From NCBI GenBank assembly GCA_031257175.1, contig JAIRPE010000040.1:1-40592 (forward strand): a DNA stretch of 40,592 bases, given 5' to 3'. Positions 7,728 to 15,436 of this stretch are shown here, in pieces (position 1 is the first letter of the stretch; each line of letters begins with the position of its first letter). Source of the DNA: Eubacteriales Family XIII. Incertae Sedis bacterium (GTDB lineage: Bacteria > Bacillota > Clostridia > Peptostreptococcales > Anaerovoracaceae). Below the pieces are notes generated by a model. The model was not told where the DNA came from, ran no database searches, and was given only the letters and a program-made list of their open reading frames with translations. A program made the translations under genes and the position numbers.

Positions 7728-7740
7728 GAAGGAGGAGACT

Positions 7741-8898
7741 ATGTTAGCGGTTGATTTTGCGGGGTTGAAGCTAAAGAACCCCGTCATCGTGGCCTCGGCC
7801 ACCCCATCCATACACGCGGACGCCATAAAGCGGGCGGCGGCCAACGGCGCGGGAGCCGTTGTGACCAAGTCCGTCATATTCGCGGACGCCAACGGCAAGC
7901 CGGCGGGAAACAACGCCAAGCCCAGATTCCAGCTGTACAACACGCCCAACGGGTACGACCCGCGGCTGACGGAAAAAGGCGGCATGTTTTCTTTCTTCCG
8001 TTTTCAGGAGCCTTACCCCACGCCTGAGAAAATGGCCCACATCCTGGACGACGTGAAGAAGGGAGGCGTGGACATTCCCGTCATCGTGAGCATATGCGGC
8101 TTCACCGACGACTACGATTCCTGGCGTAAGCTGGCCCGCCTCATGGAAGACGCGGGCGCCGACGCGCTGGAGCTGAACGGCCACATGTGGAGCCCCGTGG
8201 TGAAGTACAGCGACCCCGCCATAGCCACGGTGGTGAAACGTGAAGTGAAGATACCCGTTATATACAAGATGATGGGGGCCACGGAGGAACCCGCCAAGGT
8301 GGCGCCCCAGTTGGTCGCCGCAGGGGCCGACGCCCTCACGGGCCTTGGGACTTTCGGGTTCCGCGCGCTGGAGGTGGACGTGGAGAACGAGAAGCCTTGG
8401 ATGGAGATGGCGCACGGGCTTGGCGGCACCTGGCTTCGCGCCGTGAGCCTGGCCTTCGTCTCGTCCATGGCCCAAGCCGTGGACGTGCCCATATCGGGCG
8501 TGACGGGCATACAGTCCTGGGAGGACGCGGTGAAATACATCCTGCTGGGCGCCACTACGGTACAGGTCTGCGCGGCCATATATGCCCGAGGTTACAAGGT
8601 TCTCCAAGAGATAAACGACGGCATGGAGGCTTACATGAAGCGGAAAGGCTACGGCTCCATCGAGGATTTCAGGGGCAAGGCGCTGGCGAAAATAGCGAAA
8701 TCCAGGCCCAACGACCTGCCAATCCGCGCCGTGGTCAATGAAAAATGCACGGGTTGCGGCATGTGCAAGGATTCCTGCATGTTCGACGCGATACGCTTCG
8801 AGAACAGGAAGACATCCATCACCGAGGCCTGCGACGGTTGCGGCGTATGCTGGTCTCTTTGCAATTTCCGCGCTATAGAGATGAGGAGTTTCGCTTAG
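7741..8898 (+). CDS. Dihydropyrimidine dehydrogenase (PreA)-like flavoprotein with 2x[4Fe-4S]
   Basis: 385 residues from the ATG at 7741, directly after GGAGGAG. Residues 1-320 form a dihydroorotate/dihydropyrimidine-dehydrogenase TIM barrel (VDFAGLKLKNPVIVASA, VVTKSVIF, ALELN, PVIYKM, GVTGIQSWEDAVKYILLGATTVQVCAA). Residues 330-378 are a two-cluster ferredoxin (C336, C339, C342, C346; C364, C367, C370, C374). This is the domain order of PreA, the pyrimidine-reducing subunit. However, the loop after ALELN, which in PreA reads N-x-S-C-P and carries the general-acid Cys further on, is shortened here to NGHMWSPVVKYSDP with no Cys. No PreT-like partner is encoded nearby. The substrate is therefore uncertain. 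Confidence 0.85.
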   Translation: MLAVDFAGLKLKNPVIVASATPSIHADAIKRAAANGAGAVVTKSVIFADANGKPAGNNAKPRFQLYNTPNGYDPRLTEKGGMFSFFRFQEPYPTPEKMAHILDDVKKGGVDIPVIVSICGFTDDYDSWRKLARLMEDAGADALELNGHMWSPVVKYSDPAIATVVKREVKIPVIYKMMGATEEPAKVAPQLVAAGADALTGLGTFGFRALEVDVENEKPWMEMAHGLGGTWLRAVSLAFVSSMAQAVDVPISGVTGIQSWEDAVKYILLGATTVQVCAAIYARGYKVLQEINDGMEAYMKRKGYGSIEDFRGKALAKIAKSRPNDLPIRAVVNEKCTGCGMCKDSCMFDAIRFENRKTSITEACDGCGVCWSLCNFRAIEMRSFA

Positions 8899-8926
8899 GC
8901 GCCGCAAGGCGCGATGGAGGCGTGAA

Positions 8927-9319
8927 ATGGATAAGTATGTTTTGAGGTTTGAGAGGGGCGGGGTTTTTGAGGTGCGTTTCCTGGAAGACGCCGCTCCCGC
9001 CACGGTCGCCGCTTTCAAGGCCGCCCTGCCCCTGTCGGGAGGGTGCCTGCAGGCTAGATTCGCGGGGGACGAGTTCTTTTTCAGCGCCCCCTCCATTGAA
9101 GTGGCGGAAGAGAACGCCGTGGCGCCCTACCATGGCGCCATAGCCTTTAACAGCGACCCGCAATGGCGGGCGGTGTGCGTGTATTACGGCTCTACCATCA
9201 AAGGGACGTATTACAGCCTTTTCGCAGAAATCAAGGAAAACCTTGATGAGCTTCGGGAGGTGGGCATGAGAGTGTGGAAGAGGGGCGAGGAAAAAGTATT
9301 TTTTGAAAAGATTCAGTAA
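8927..9319 (+). CDS. DUF3830 family protein (cyclophilin-like fold)
   Basis: 130 residues. The pattern FERGGVFEVRFLEDAAPATVAAFKAALPLSGGCLQARFAGDEFFF, then APYHGAIAFN, VCVYYGS and ELREVGMRVWKRGEEKVFFEKI, matches the DUF3830 family, small proteins with a cyclophilin-like barrel. As I recall, they are often found in catabolic operons with ring-opening amidohydrolases. No catalytic residue is known to me. The ATG follows GGAGG, 28 bases after the PreA-like gene, so the two are cotranscribed. Its role may be binding or isomerising the pathway substrate (inference). Confidence 0.7.
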   Translation: MDKYVLRFERGGVFEVRFLEDAAPATVAAFKAALPLSGGCLQARFAGDEFFFSAPSIEVAEENAVAPYHGAIAFNSDPQWRAVCVYYGSTIKGTYYSLFAEIKENLDELREVGMRVWKRGEEKVFFEKIQ

Positions 9320-9640
9320 AGGCGCCAATTTTCGCCGTGGCGTTGTTGCGGCGTAGGCGATCGCCCTCACACGCTGGCCCGTACGCTCCGCTAGCCCGCC
9401 TGTGCCGCGCCTAGCCACAAAAAATCCATAGCCTTTTGTAAGAAATAGGCGTCGGTTCGAGGAAAATCCGCCTTTTTTCGCGGAAAGTCGCCGTCTCGGC
9501 GCCACGCTTGGGCCAGGCGGCTCTTGCACGTGGCGCCTTTCTTACATATAATGGATGTATGAGGCCATGGGGCTTCTCACGGGGCGTAGGACGGCCACGT
9601 GCCATAGTTGTGTGCTTATTATTAAGAAAAGAGGGACGCT
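9320..9640. other. Gap splitting the cluster, with hairpin and internal promoter
   Basis: 321 bases without a gene. It contains an inverted repeat GGCGCCACG (9498-9506) / CGTGGCGCC (9529-9537) and the promoter at 9524-9552. The repeat ends in a TTTCTT run, so it could also terminate the upstream transcript. The leader from about 9559 to the next start codon is roughly 80 bases. Confidence 0.6.
9524..9552 (+). promoter_or_regulatory. Internal promoter for the CoA-ester half of the cluster
   Basis: TTGCAC (9524-9529) and a perfect TATAAT (9547-9552) are 17 bases apart. The right arm of the inverted repeat at 9498-9537 overlaps the end of the -35 and the spacer, so a bound regulator could gate it. 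Confidence 0.7.
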
Positions 9641-10816
9641 ATGAAAGATTTCATTTTCAAAATGCCTACGCGAGTGATTTTCGGCATAGGCAAGGCCAAC
9701 GACATAGGCGCCATCTGCGCGGAGCAGGGTTATAAGAACGTGTTCGTGCTGACCGGTCCCCATATCGGCAAGTCCGAGCTGCTCGTCAGGGTCAAGTCCT
9801 CCATCGAGGGGGCGGGAATAGCCTGCGACTATTACGATAAAACCGCCTCCGACCCCACCGTGGAACTGACGGACGAGGTGGCGGGCGTCGTCAAGGCGGC
9901 GGGCGCGGACGCGGTGGTAGCCTTAGGCGGCGGCAGCCCCATCGATCTGGCCAAGGCGGTCTGTATGCTGCAGACCAACGAAGGCTCCGTGAGGGACTAT
10001 TTGTTCGGCGGCACGAAAACCGTCACGAACGCCCCCATACCCCTCATAGCCATCCCCACCACGGCGGGCACGGGCAGCGAGGTGACGGCCGCTTCCGTCA
10101 TAACTGACACCAGCAAGAACATAAAGCTGTCCGTCACCCATGAGTCCCTCATCCCGAAAATCGCGCTGATAGACCCCTCATTGCATTTGGGGATGCCCCA
10201 GCTTATCACCGCGTCAACGGGCATGGACGCCCTAACCCACGCCATCGAGTGCTATGTCTCCCTGAACGCCGAGCCCTTCAGCGACGCCTACGCCCTCTAC
10301 GCCATGCGCCTGATAGGCGAGAACCTGCGTGTGGCTGTGGCGGACGGGTCTAACCTGGCGGCCAGGACTAATATGGCTCTGGCCAGCACCATAGCCGGCT
10401 GCGCCTTCCTCAACGGCGGGCTGGGCGTAGTCCACGGCATAGCCCAGGCCATGGGCGGCCTGCACGGCACGCCCCACGGCATAGCCAACGGCCTGATACT
10501 GCCTTACGCCATGGAGCGCAATTTCGTGGGCAATCTGGCGAAATTCAGGGATATCGCCGTGGCGCTGGGCAAAAACGTGGAGGGCTTGAGCCTGAGGGAA
10601 GCCGCCTATGAGGCCGTGGAGGCCGTCTTCGATCTGGTAGAGGACATTCACGTCCCCTCGAGCTTGAAGGATTTGGACATCGGCCCCGAAGATTTCCCGC
10701 CCATAGTGGAGGGAACCATGAATTTCAGACTGCTGGCCATCAATCCCTGCAAGCTGTCGGCAGGGGACGTGGAAAAGATTCTGCTCAGGGCGCGCGAGGG
10801 AAGATACGCCCTGTGA
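9641..10816 (+). CDS. Iron-containing alcohol dehydrogenase
   Basis: 391 residues, the usual size. The N-terminal NAD(P) domain contains GGGSPIDLAKA (96-106) and IPTTAGTGSEVT. The C-terminal domain carries the four metal ligands D196, H200 (MDALTHAIECYVS), H265 and H279 (HGIAQAMGGLHGTPHGIANGLILPY). These enzymes interconvert alcohols or hydroxyacids and aldehydes or oxoacids. Some relatives oxidise 4-hydroxybutyrate or 3-hydroxy compounds and act with CoA-transferases, which fits a CoA-transferase gene downstream. GAGGG precedes the ATG. It is the first gene after the internal promoter. Confidence 0.92.
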   Translation: MKDFIFKMPTRVIFGIGKANDIGAICAEQGYKNVFVLTGPHIGKSELLVRVKSSIEGAGIACDYYDKTASDPTVELTDEVAGVVKAAGADAVVALGGGSPIDLAKAVCMLQTNEGSVRDYLFGGTKTVTNAPIPLIAIPTTAGTGSEVTAASVITDTSKNIKLSVTHESLIPKIALIDPSLHLGMPQLITASTGMDALTHAIECYVSLNAEPFSDAYALYAMRLIGENLRVAVADGSNLAARTNMALASTIAGCAFLNGGLGVVHGIAQAMGGLHGTPHGIANGLILPYAMERNFVGNLAKFRDIAVALGKNVEGLSLREAAYEAVEAVFDLVEDIHVPSSLKDLDIGPEDFPPIVEGTMNFRLLAINPCKLSAGDVEKILLRAREGRYAL

Positions 10817-10910
10817 AGCCGCAACCCCGCAACAGCGCGGGAGCGGTAATGCAAAAAACAAAAAGCGACATTATACGAGGAAAATACAAATAGTTTAGGC
10901 GCGGTTTTTC

Positions 10911-10930
10911 TCGTGCCTGGCCAGGCACGA
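10911..10930. promoter_or_regulatory. Perfect 20-base palindrome before the acyl-CoA dehydrogenase gene
   Basis: TCGTGCCTGGCCAGGCACGA is fully self-complementary, flanked by a T-run on the left and an A-run on the right. On the plus strand no U-run follows, so it would not terminate the operon. On the minus strand it looks like a terminator, yet no minus-strand gene ends there. An operator or an RNA stem 12 bases before the ribosome site is more likely. Confidence 0.55.
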
Positions 10931-10959
10931 AAAAAACAAGCCAGGAGGATGTGGATAAA

Positions 10960-12099
10960 ATGGAATTCAGCTACTCAGAAACCCAGCAAATGCTAAAAAA
11001 AATGCTTAAGGACTTCTCTGAGAAGGAGATAGCCCCCTACTGCGAGGAATGGGACGAGAACGCGGTTTACCCCGCTGAATCCATCTCCAAGCTTGCCGAT
11101 CTGGGCCTGATGGGGATGCCCTTCCCTTCGGAGTACGGCGGCGCGGGGCTGGACTACGTGACCTACGTCATGGCTATAGAGGAGCTTTCCAAAGTCAGCG
11201 GTTCCCACGGCGTGATAGTCCAGACTCACAACGCGCTCTGTTGCTGGCCGATTTTCACCTACGGCACGGAAGAGCAGAAACGCAAATACCTCCCCAAGCT
11301 TCTTTCGGGGAAACACCTGGGCGCCTTCGGCCTGACCGAGCCTAGCGCGGGAACGGACGCGGCCATGCAGAAAACCAGGGCCGAGGACAACGGCGACCAT
11401 TGGTTGCTAAACGGCACGAAGATTTTCATATCGGGCGGCGACATCGCGGACGTGCTGGTCATAATGGCTATGACGGACAAGAGCCAGGGCGTCAAAGGGA
11501 TAAGCTCCTTCATACTGGAAAAAGGGATGCCTGGCTTCAGGGTGGGCAAAAAAGAGAACAAGATGGGCATACGCGCCTCTCATGCCGCTGAGCTGATATT
11601 CGACAATTGCCGGATTCCCAAGGAGAACCTGCTGGGTGAGGTCGGCAAGGGTTTCAAGGTGGCCATGACGTCCCTGGACGTGGGCAGGCTGGGCATAGCG
11701 GCCCAGGCGCTGGGGATAGCCCAGGGCGCCTTCGACCAGACGGTGGCCTACATGAAGCAACGCGAGCAGTTCGGCCGTACCCTGGACAAGTTCCAAGCGC
11801 TGGCCTTCGAGATGGCATCCATGAAAGCGCGAATCGACGGCGCCCGCTTCCTGCTTTACCACGCGGCCTGGCGCAAGGAGCAAGGGCTGCCCTTCACCGC
11901 CGAGGCGGCGGCAGCGAAGCTGACATGCTCCGAGACCGCCATGTACGTGACCACCAAAGCCGTCCAGTTCCATGGAGGCTACGGCTACATCAAGGATTTC
12001 CCCGTCGAGCGCATGATGAGGGACGCGAAGATAACTGAGATATACGAGGGCACCTCCGAGGTGATGAAGATGGTCATGGCAGGCGAGATATTCAAGTGA
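10960..12099 (+). CDS. Acyl-CoA dehydrogenase (short/branched-chain type)
   Basis: 379 residues from the ATG at 10960, 11 bases after AGGAGG; the GTG at 10951 in the track is too close to it. The helical N-domain is followed by the FAD-binding barrel motif FGLTEPSAGTDA, then YMKQREQFGRTLDKFQ and FHGGYGYIKDFPVERMMRDAKITEIYEGTSEV. Glu363 in YEGTSE is the expected catalytic base of the short-chain class. The enzyme interconverts acyl-CoA and enoyl-CoA with an electron-transfer flavoprotein. No etfAB is in the window, so electrons must be exchanged with a partner encoded elsewhere. In this context it could reduce the enoyl-CoA made by the dehydratase or oxidise an incoming acyl-CoA. Confidence 0.93.
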   Translation: MEFSYSETQQMLKKMLKDFSEKEIAPYCEEWDENAVYPAESISKLADLGLMGMPFPSEYGGAGLDYVTYVMAIEELSKVSGSHGVIVQTHNALCCWPIFTYGTEEQKRKYLPKLLSGKHLGAFGLTEPSAGTDAAMQKTRAEDNGDHWLLNGTKIFISGGDIADVLVIMAMTDKSQGVKGISSFILEKGMPGFRVGKKENKMGIRASHAAELIFDNCRIPKENLLGEVGKGFKVAMTSLDVGRLGIAAQALGIAQGAFDQTVAYMKQREQFGRTLDKFQALAFEMASMKARIDGARFLLYHAAWRKEQGLPFTAEAAAAKLTCSETAMYVTTKAVQFHGGYGYIKDFPVERMMRDAKITEIYEGTSEVMKMVMAGEIFK

Positions 12100-12140
12100 C
12101 CCGCGTCGGCGCACGGCCCACGAAAGGAACGGTGCGAATT

Positions 12141-13349
12141 ATGAAACAATGCGTAATAACAGGGGCGGCCCGCACGGCCGTCGGAGCCTATCTGGGCAGC
12201 CTGAAGACAGTGGAGGCGCAAGACCTCTGCGCCGCCGTGATTAAAGCCGCCGCTGATCGATCGGGCATCGGGCTTGAAAGCCTAGACCAGGTCGTCATGG
12301 GCGACGTGTACGGCTACACGCCCAACGTGGCCAGGTGCGCCGCGCTGATAGCGGGCGTGCCCATCGAGACTCCCGCCTACGAGGTGGATCGGCAGTGCGC
12401 CAGCTCATTGCAGGCCGTCGTCAGCGCCTGTCACGAGATAAACGCCGATGAGGCGGAGGTGATCATGGCGGGCGGCGTGGAGGTCATGTCCAGGCTCACC
12501 TATTATCTGGATCCCTCCACGCGCTACTCGCCCATGCGGCTGGGAGACAAGCCCCTGTACGACACTTTCACCCACGGCGTCACCATGGTGCAACCGCCTT
12601 CCCTCTACCCCGGGCTGAACATGGGGCTGACCGCCGAGAACGTGGCGGAGCAGTACGGCATAAGCAGGGATGAGCAGGACTCCTTCGCCTACGACAGTCA
12701 AATGAAGATGAAGGCGGCCAAGGAGGCGGGGAAATTCAAGGACGAGATAGTCCCCTTCCAGGTCGTGGACAGGAAGAAATCCTTCATCTTCGACACGGAC
12801 GAGCACAACACTCCCGACACCACCTTGGAGTCGTTGGCGAAGCTGAGACCGGTGTTCAAGAAGGACGGGACGGTCACTGCGGGGAATTCTTCAGGCATGA
12901 ACGACGGAGCCTCCGCGGTGGTGGTCATGTCCGAGGACAAGGCCAAGGCGGCCGGAGCCAAACCTCTGGTTAGGGTGGTCTCCATGAGCAGCACGGGTTG
13001 CGATCCAAGGATAATGGGCATAGGGCCCGTGTCGGCCATAAACAAGGCATTGGCGAAGGCGGGGCTGAAAAAGGAGGACATAGGGCTTTATGAGCTGAAC
13101 GAAGCTTTTGCGGCTCAGAGCCTGGGTTGCCTGAAGGCACTGGGCATGGGCCCCGGCACGGAGCTTTACGAACGGGTCAACGTGAACGGCGGCGCTATCG
13201 CCCATGGCCACGCCCTGGCCAGCAGCGGCACCAGGCTGCTGACCACCCTGATATACGAGATGAAGCGGCGAGACGTCAGATATGGGCTGGCGTCCCTGTG
13301 CATAGGCGGCGGGCAGGGCATGGCCCTCATAGTGGAGAACGCGCGGTAG
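12141..13349 (+). CDS. Thiolase (acetyl-CoA acyltransferase)
   Basis: 402 residues from the ATG at 12141 (AAGGA upstream). The nucleophile Cys86 lies in DRQCASSLQAVVSA. Other blocks are NSSGMNDGASAVVVMS, ELNEAFAAQS, and the catalytic His and second Cys regions GGAIAHGHALASSGTRLL and LCIGGGQGMALIV. The His loop differs from the usual GHPxGxSG: Pro is Ala and the next Gly is Ala. The first Cys, the His and the last Cys are all kept, so it should be active. It would cleave a 3-oxoacyl-CoA to acetyl-CoA, or condense in reverse. It is 41 bases after the acyl-CoA dehydrogenase gene. Confidence 0.92.
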   Translation: MKQCVITGAARTAVGAYLGSLKTVEAQDLCAAVIKAAADRSGIGLESLDQVVMGDVYGYTPNVARCAALIAGVPIETPAYEVDRQCASSLQAVVSACHEINADEAEVIMAGGVEVMSRLTYYLDPSTRYSPMRLGDKPLYDTFTHGVTMVQPPSLYPGLNMGLTAENVAEQYGISRDEQDSFAYDSQMKMKAAKEAGKFKDEIVPFQVVDRKKSFIFDTDEHNTPDTTLESLAKLRPVFKKDGTVTAGNSSGMNDGASAVVVMSEDKAKAAGAKPLVRVVSMSSTGCDPRIMGIGPVSAINKALAKAGLKKEDIGLYELNEAFAAQSLGCLKALGMGPGTELYERVNVNGGAIAHGHALASSGTRLLTTLIYEMKRRDVRYGLASLCIGGGQGMALIVENAR

Positions 13350-13365
13350 CCGCAGGGAGGGAATT

Positions 13366-14220
13366 ATGCTATTGAAGAAGGTCGGCGTGGTCGGCGCGGG
13401 GATGATGGGCGCAGAAATCGCCTTGTGTTTCGCGCGAGCGGGTATGGACACGGTCTTGAGCGACGTGAGCATGGACTTCGTCCGGAAAGGCATGAAACGC
13501 CAGGAAGAAATATTAGATAAATCAGTAAAAAAAGGTAGAATAACCCTCGAGGACAAAGAGGCGGCCTTGGGCCGCGTCACGGGAACCGCCGACATGACAG
13601 TCATGTCGGACAGGGATCTGGTCATCGAAGCCGTGTCAGAGGTGTTTGAGGTGAAGGCCCAGGTGTTCGGCCGTCTGGACGAGGTCTGCGGGCCTGACAC
13701 GATTTTTGCCAGCAACACCTCCAGCATATCTATAACGAAGCTGGCCTCGTCGGCGTCGCCGGTCAGGCGCAAGCGCTTCCTGGGGACTCACTTCAACTCC
13801 CCCGCCAGCGTGATGAAGCTGGTGGAGGTCATCCCCGCCCTGCTCACGGAGGAAGAAGCCGTCCGTGACGTGACCCGCGCACTGGAGGAAATCGGCAAAG
13901 AGCCTGTCCGCGTGAAGGACGTGGTGGGCTTCGGGCTTAACAGGCTCTTCCACGTGTTCTACCTGGAGGCCTGCCGTCTGGTGGAGGAGGGCGTCTGCTC
14001 CGTGGAGGACGTAGACAAGATATGTATTCACGGCCTGGGGCATCCCATGGGCATTTTCAGGCTGCTGGACATCACTGGGCACGACCTGAACCTAAAGGTG
14101 GACGAAATCATGTTCGACGCCTACGGCGAACGTTACCGCCCCAGTCCGCACATAAGGAAGCTGGTGGATTCGGGGATGCTGGGCAGAAAGACAGGCGCGG
14201 GGTTTTATGAATATGAATGA
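13366..14220 (+). CDS. 3-hydroxyacyl-CoA dehydrogenase (3-hydroxybutyryl-CoA type)
   Basis: 284 residues, matching the short clostridial Hbd-type enzyme with no hydratase fusion. The NAD domain has VGVVGAGMMGAEIALCFARAG and the Asp in LSDVSMDFV. The catalytic His is in LGTHFNSPASVMKLVEVI, and the SNTSS segment is kept. The C-terminal helical domain includes VGFGLNRLFHVFYLEACRLVEEG. It interconverts 3-hydroxyacyl- and 3-oxoacyl-CoA, feeding the thiolase gene 16 bases upstream. It overlaps the next gene by 14 bases, indicating coupled translation. Confidence 0.93.
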   Translation: MLLKKVGVVGAGMMGAEIALCFARAGMDTVLSDVSMDFVRKGMKRQEEILDKSVKKGRITLEDKEAALGRVTGTADMTVMSDRDLVIEAVSEVFEVKAQVFGRLDEVCGPDTIFASNTSSISITKLASSASPVRRKRFLGTHFNSPASVMKLVEVIPALLTEEEAVRDVTRALEEIGKEPVRVKDVVGFGLNRLFHVFYLEACRLVEEGVCSVEDVDKICIHGLGHPMGIFRLLDITGHDLNLKVDEIMFDAYGERYRPSPHIRKLVDSGMLGRKTGAGFYEYE

Positions 14221-15436
14221 GCGGAGCGTGACGTCAAAAGAATTGTTGAAAAAACTGACCGCACTGCATTACGAAGGCGCGGCCAAGGCGAAGGCCGAGG
14301 GACGCCCCGTAGTATGGGCCACGTCGATCAGCCCCCAGGAGCTGCTGGAGACCATGGATTTGGCCACGGTGTACCCGGAGAACCACGCCGCGGCCATCGG
14401 CGCCCGCAAGGAGGCGCTTGTTTTCATCGACGAGGCGGAGCGCGACGGCTATTCCCAGGACATATGCTCCTACGCGCGGGTGAATATCGGCTACGCGGGC
14501 GTAGGTAAATCGGAGGCCCAGGACATACCTCTGCCTGACCTCCTGTTCTGTTGCGGCAACATATGCGGCACGGTGATAAAGTGGTACGAGAACCTGGCCA
14601 AAGAGCTGCGCGTCCCCATGATATTCATCGACATGCCTTTCAACCATTCCTTCCACGTCCCAGCCCACAGCAGGGCGTACATGCGCGGGCAAATAGAGGA
14701 TGCCATAGAGCAGTTGGAAGCATTCACGAAAAGGCGCTTTGACAGGGACAAATTCAGCGAGGTCATGAGGCTTTCCAACGCTACCTGCGAGTGGTGGAAA
14801 AAAGCCACGGATTTGGCGAAGGCTAAGCCGTCGCCCCTGAACGGCTTCGATATGTTCAACTACATGGCCATCATCGTGTGCATGAGGGGGAGCAAAGAGG
14901 GCTACGAGCTGTTCAAGCTTTGGCACGACGAGCTGGCGGCTAAGGCGGCAGCGGGCATGGGCCCCTGGAGCTCCGCAGAGGAGAAATACCGCGTGATGTG
15001 GGACGGCATCGCCTGCTGGCCCCACCTCTCCACCACCTTCAACGCGCTGAAAAAGCACGGCATAAACATGGTCACATCCAGCTATCCCGAATCCTGGAAC
15101 CTGCGCTACGAGACTAATGATCTGGAGGGGATGGCGGCGGCGTACTCGTCCATATATGCCAACCGCAACCTGGACTACGACATCGGTTACATGAAGAAAT
15201 TGGTTGACGAGTTTCGGCTGGACGGCATAGTGTACCATTCAAACAGAAGCTGCAAATTGATGGATTTCCGCCAATACGAAGTACAGCGGCGCGTAGGCGA
15301 GCTGACGGGCGTCCCCTCGGTGATATTCGACGGGGATCAGACCGATCCCAGGAGCTTTTCGGAGGCGCAATACGAGACCAGGATACAGGCGCTGGCGGAG
15401 ATGATGGAGCGCGGCAAAGGAGGGATGGGCCTATGA
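14207..15436 (+). CDS. 2-hydroxyacyl-CoA dehydratase, alpha-type subunit
   Basis: 409 residues, HgdA/FldB/HadB-like. It has the family start VWATSISPQELLETMDLATVYPENHAAAIGARK and the cluster-ligand regions ICSYARVNIG, LFCCGNICGT and YHSNRSCKLMDF. These subunits hold [4Fe-4S] clusters and remove water from (R)-2-hydroxyacyl-CoA through a ketyl-radical route, after one-electron activation by an ATP-driven partner. The gene starts inside the end of the dehydrogenase gene (ATGAATATGAATGA) and its end overlaps the second subunit gene by four bases. The acid accepted (lactyl, aryl-lactyl, glutaryl or branched) cannot be read from sequence. Confidence 0.9.
   Translation: MNMNERSVTSKELLKKLTALHYEGAAKAKAEGRPVVWATSISPQELLETMDLATVYPENHAAAIGARKEALVFIDEAERDGYSQDICSYARVNIGYAGVGKSEAQDIPLPDLLFCCGNICGTVIKWYENLAKELRVPMIFIDMPFNHSFHVPAHSRAYMRGQIEDAIEQLEAFTKRRFDRDKFSEVMRLSNATCEWWKKATDLAKAKPSPLNGFDMFNYMAIIVCMRGSKEGYELFKLWHDELAAKAAAGMGPWSSAEEKYRVMWDGIACWPHLSTTFNALKKHGINMVTSSYPESWNLRYETNDLEGMAAAYSSIYANRNLDYDIGYMKKLVDEFRLDGIVYHSNRSCKLMDFRQYEVQRRVGELTGVPSVIFDGDQTDPRSFSEAQYETRIQALAEMMERGKGGMGL

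Noticed and set aside
7771-9096. 441-codon minus-strand ORF opposite the PreA-like gene
   Set aside because: Antisense shadow; the plus strand has a complete enzyme with ferredoxin motifs and a ribosome site.
12096-12140. Thiolase start at the GTG overlapping the acyl-CoA dehydrogenase stop
   Set aside because: The ATG at 12141 has a ribosome site and matches the family N-terminus; the extra 15 residues do not.
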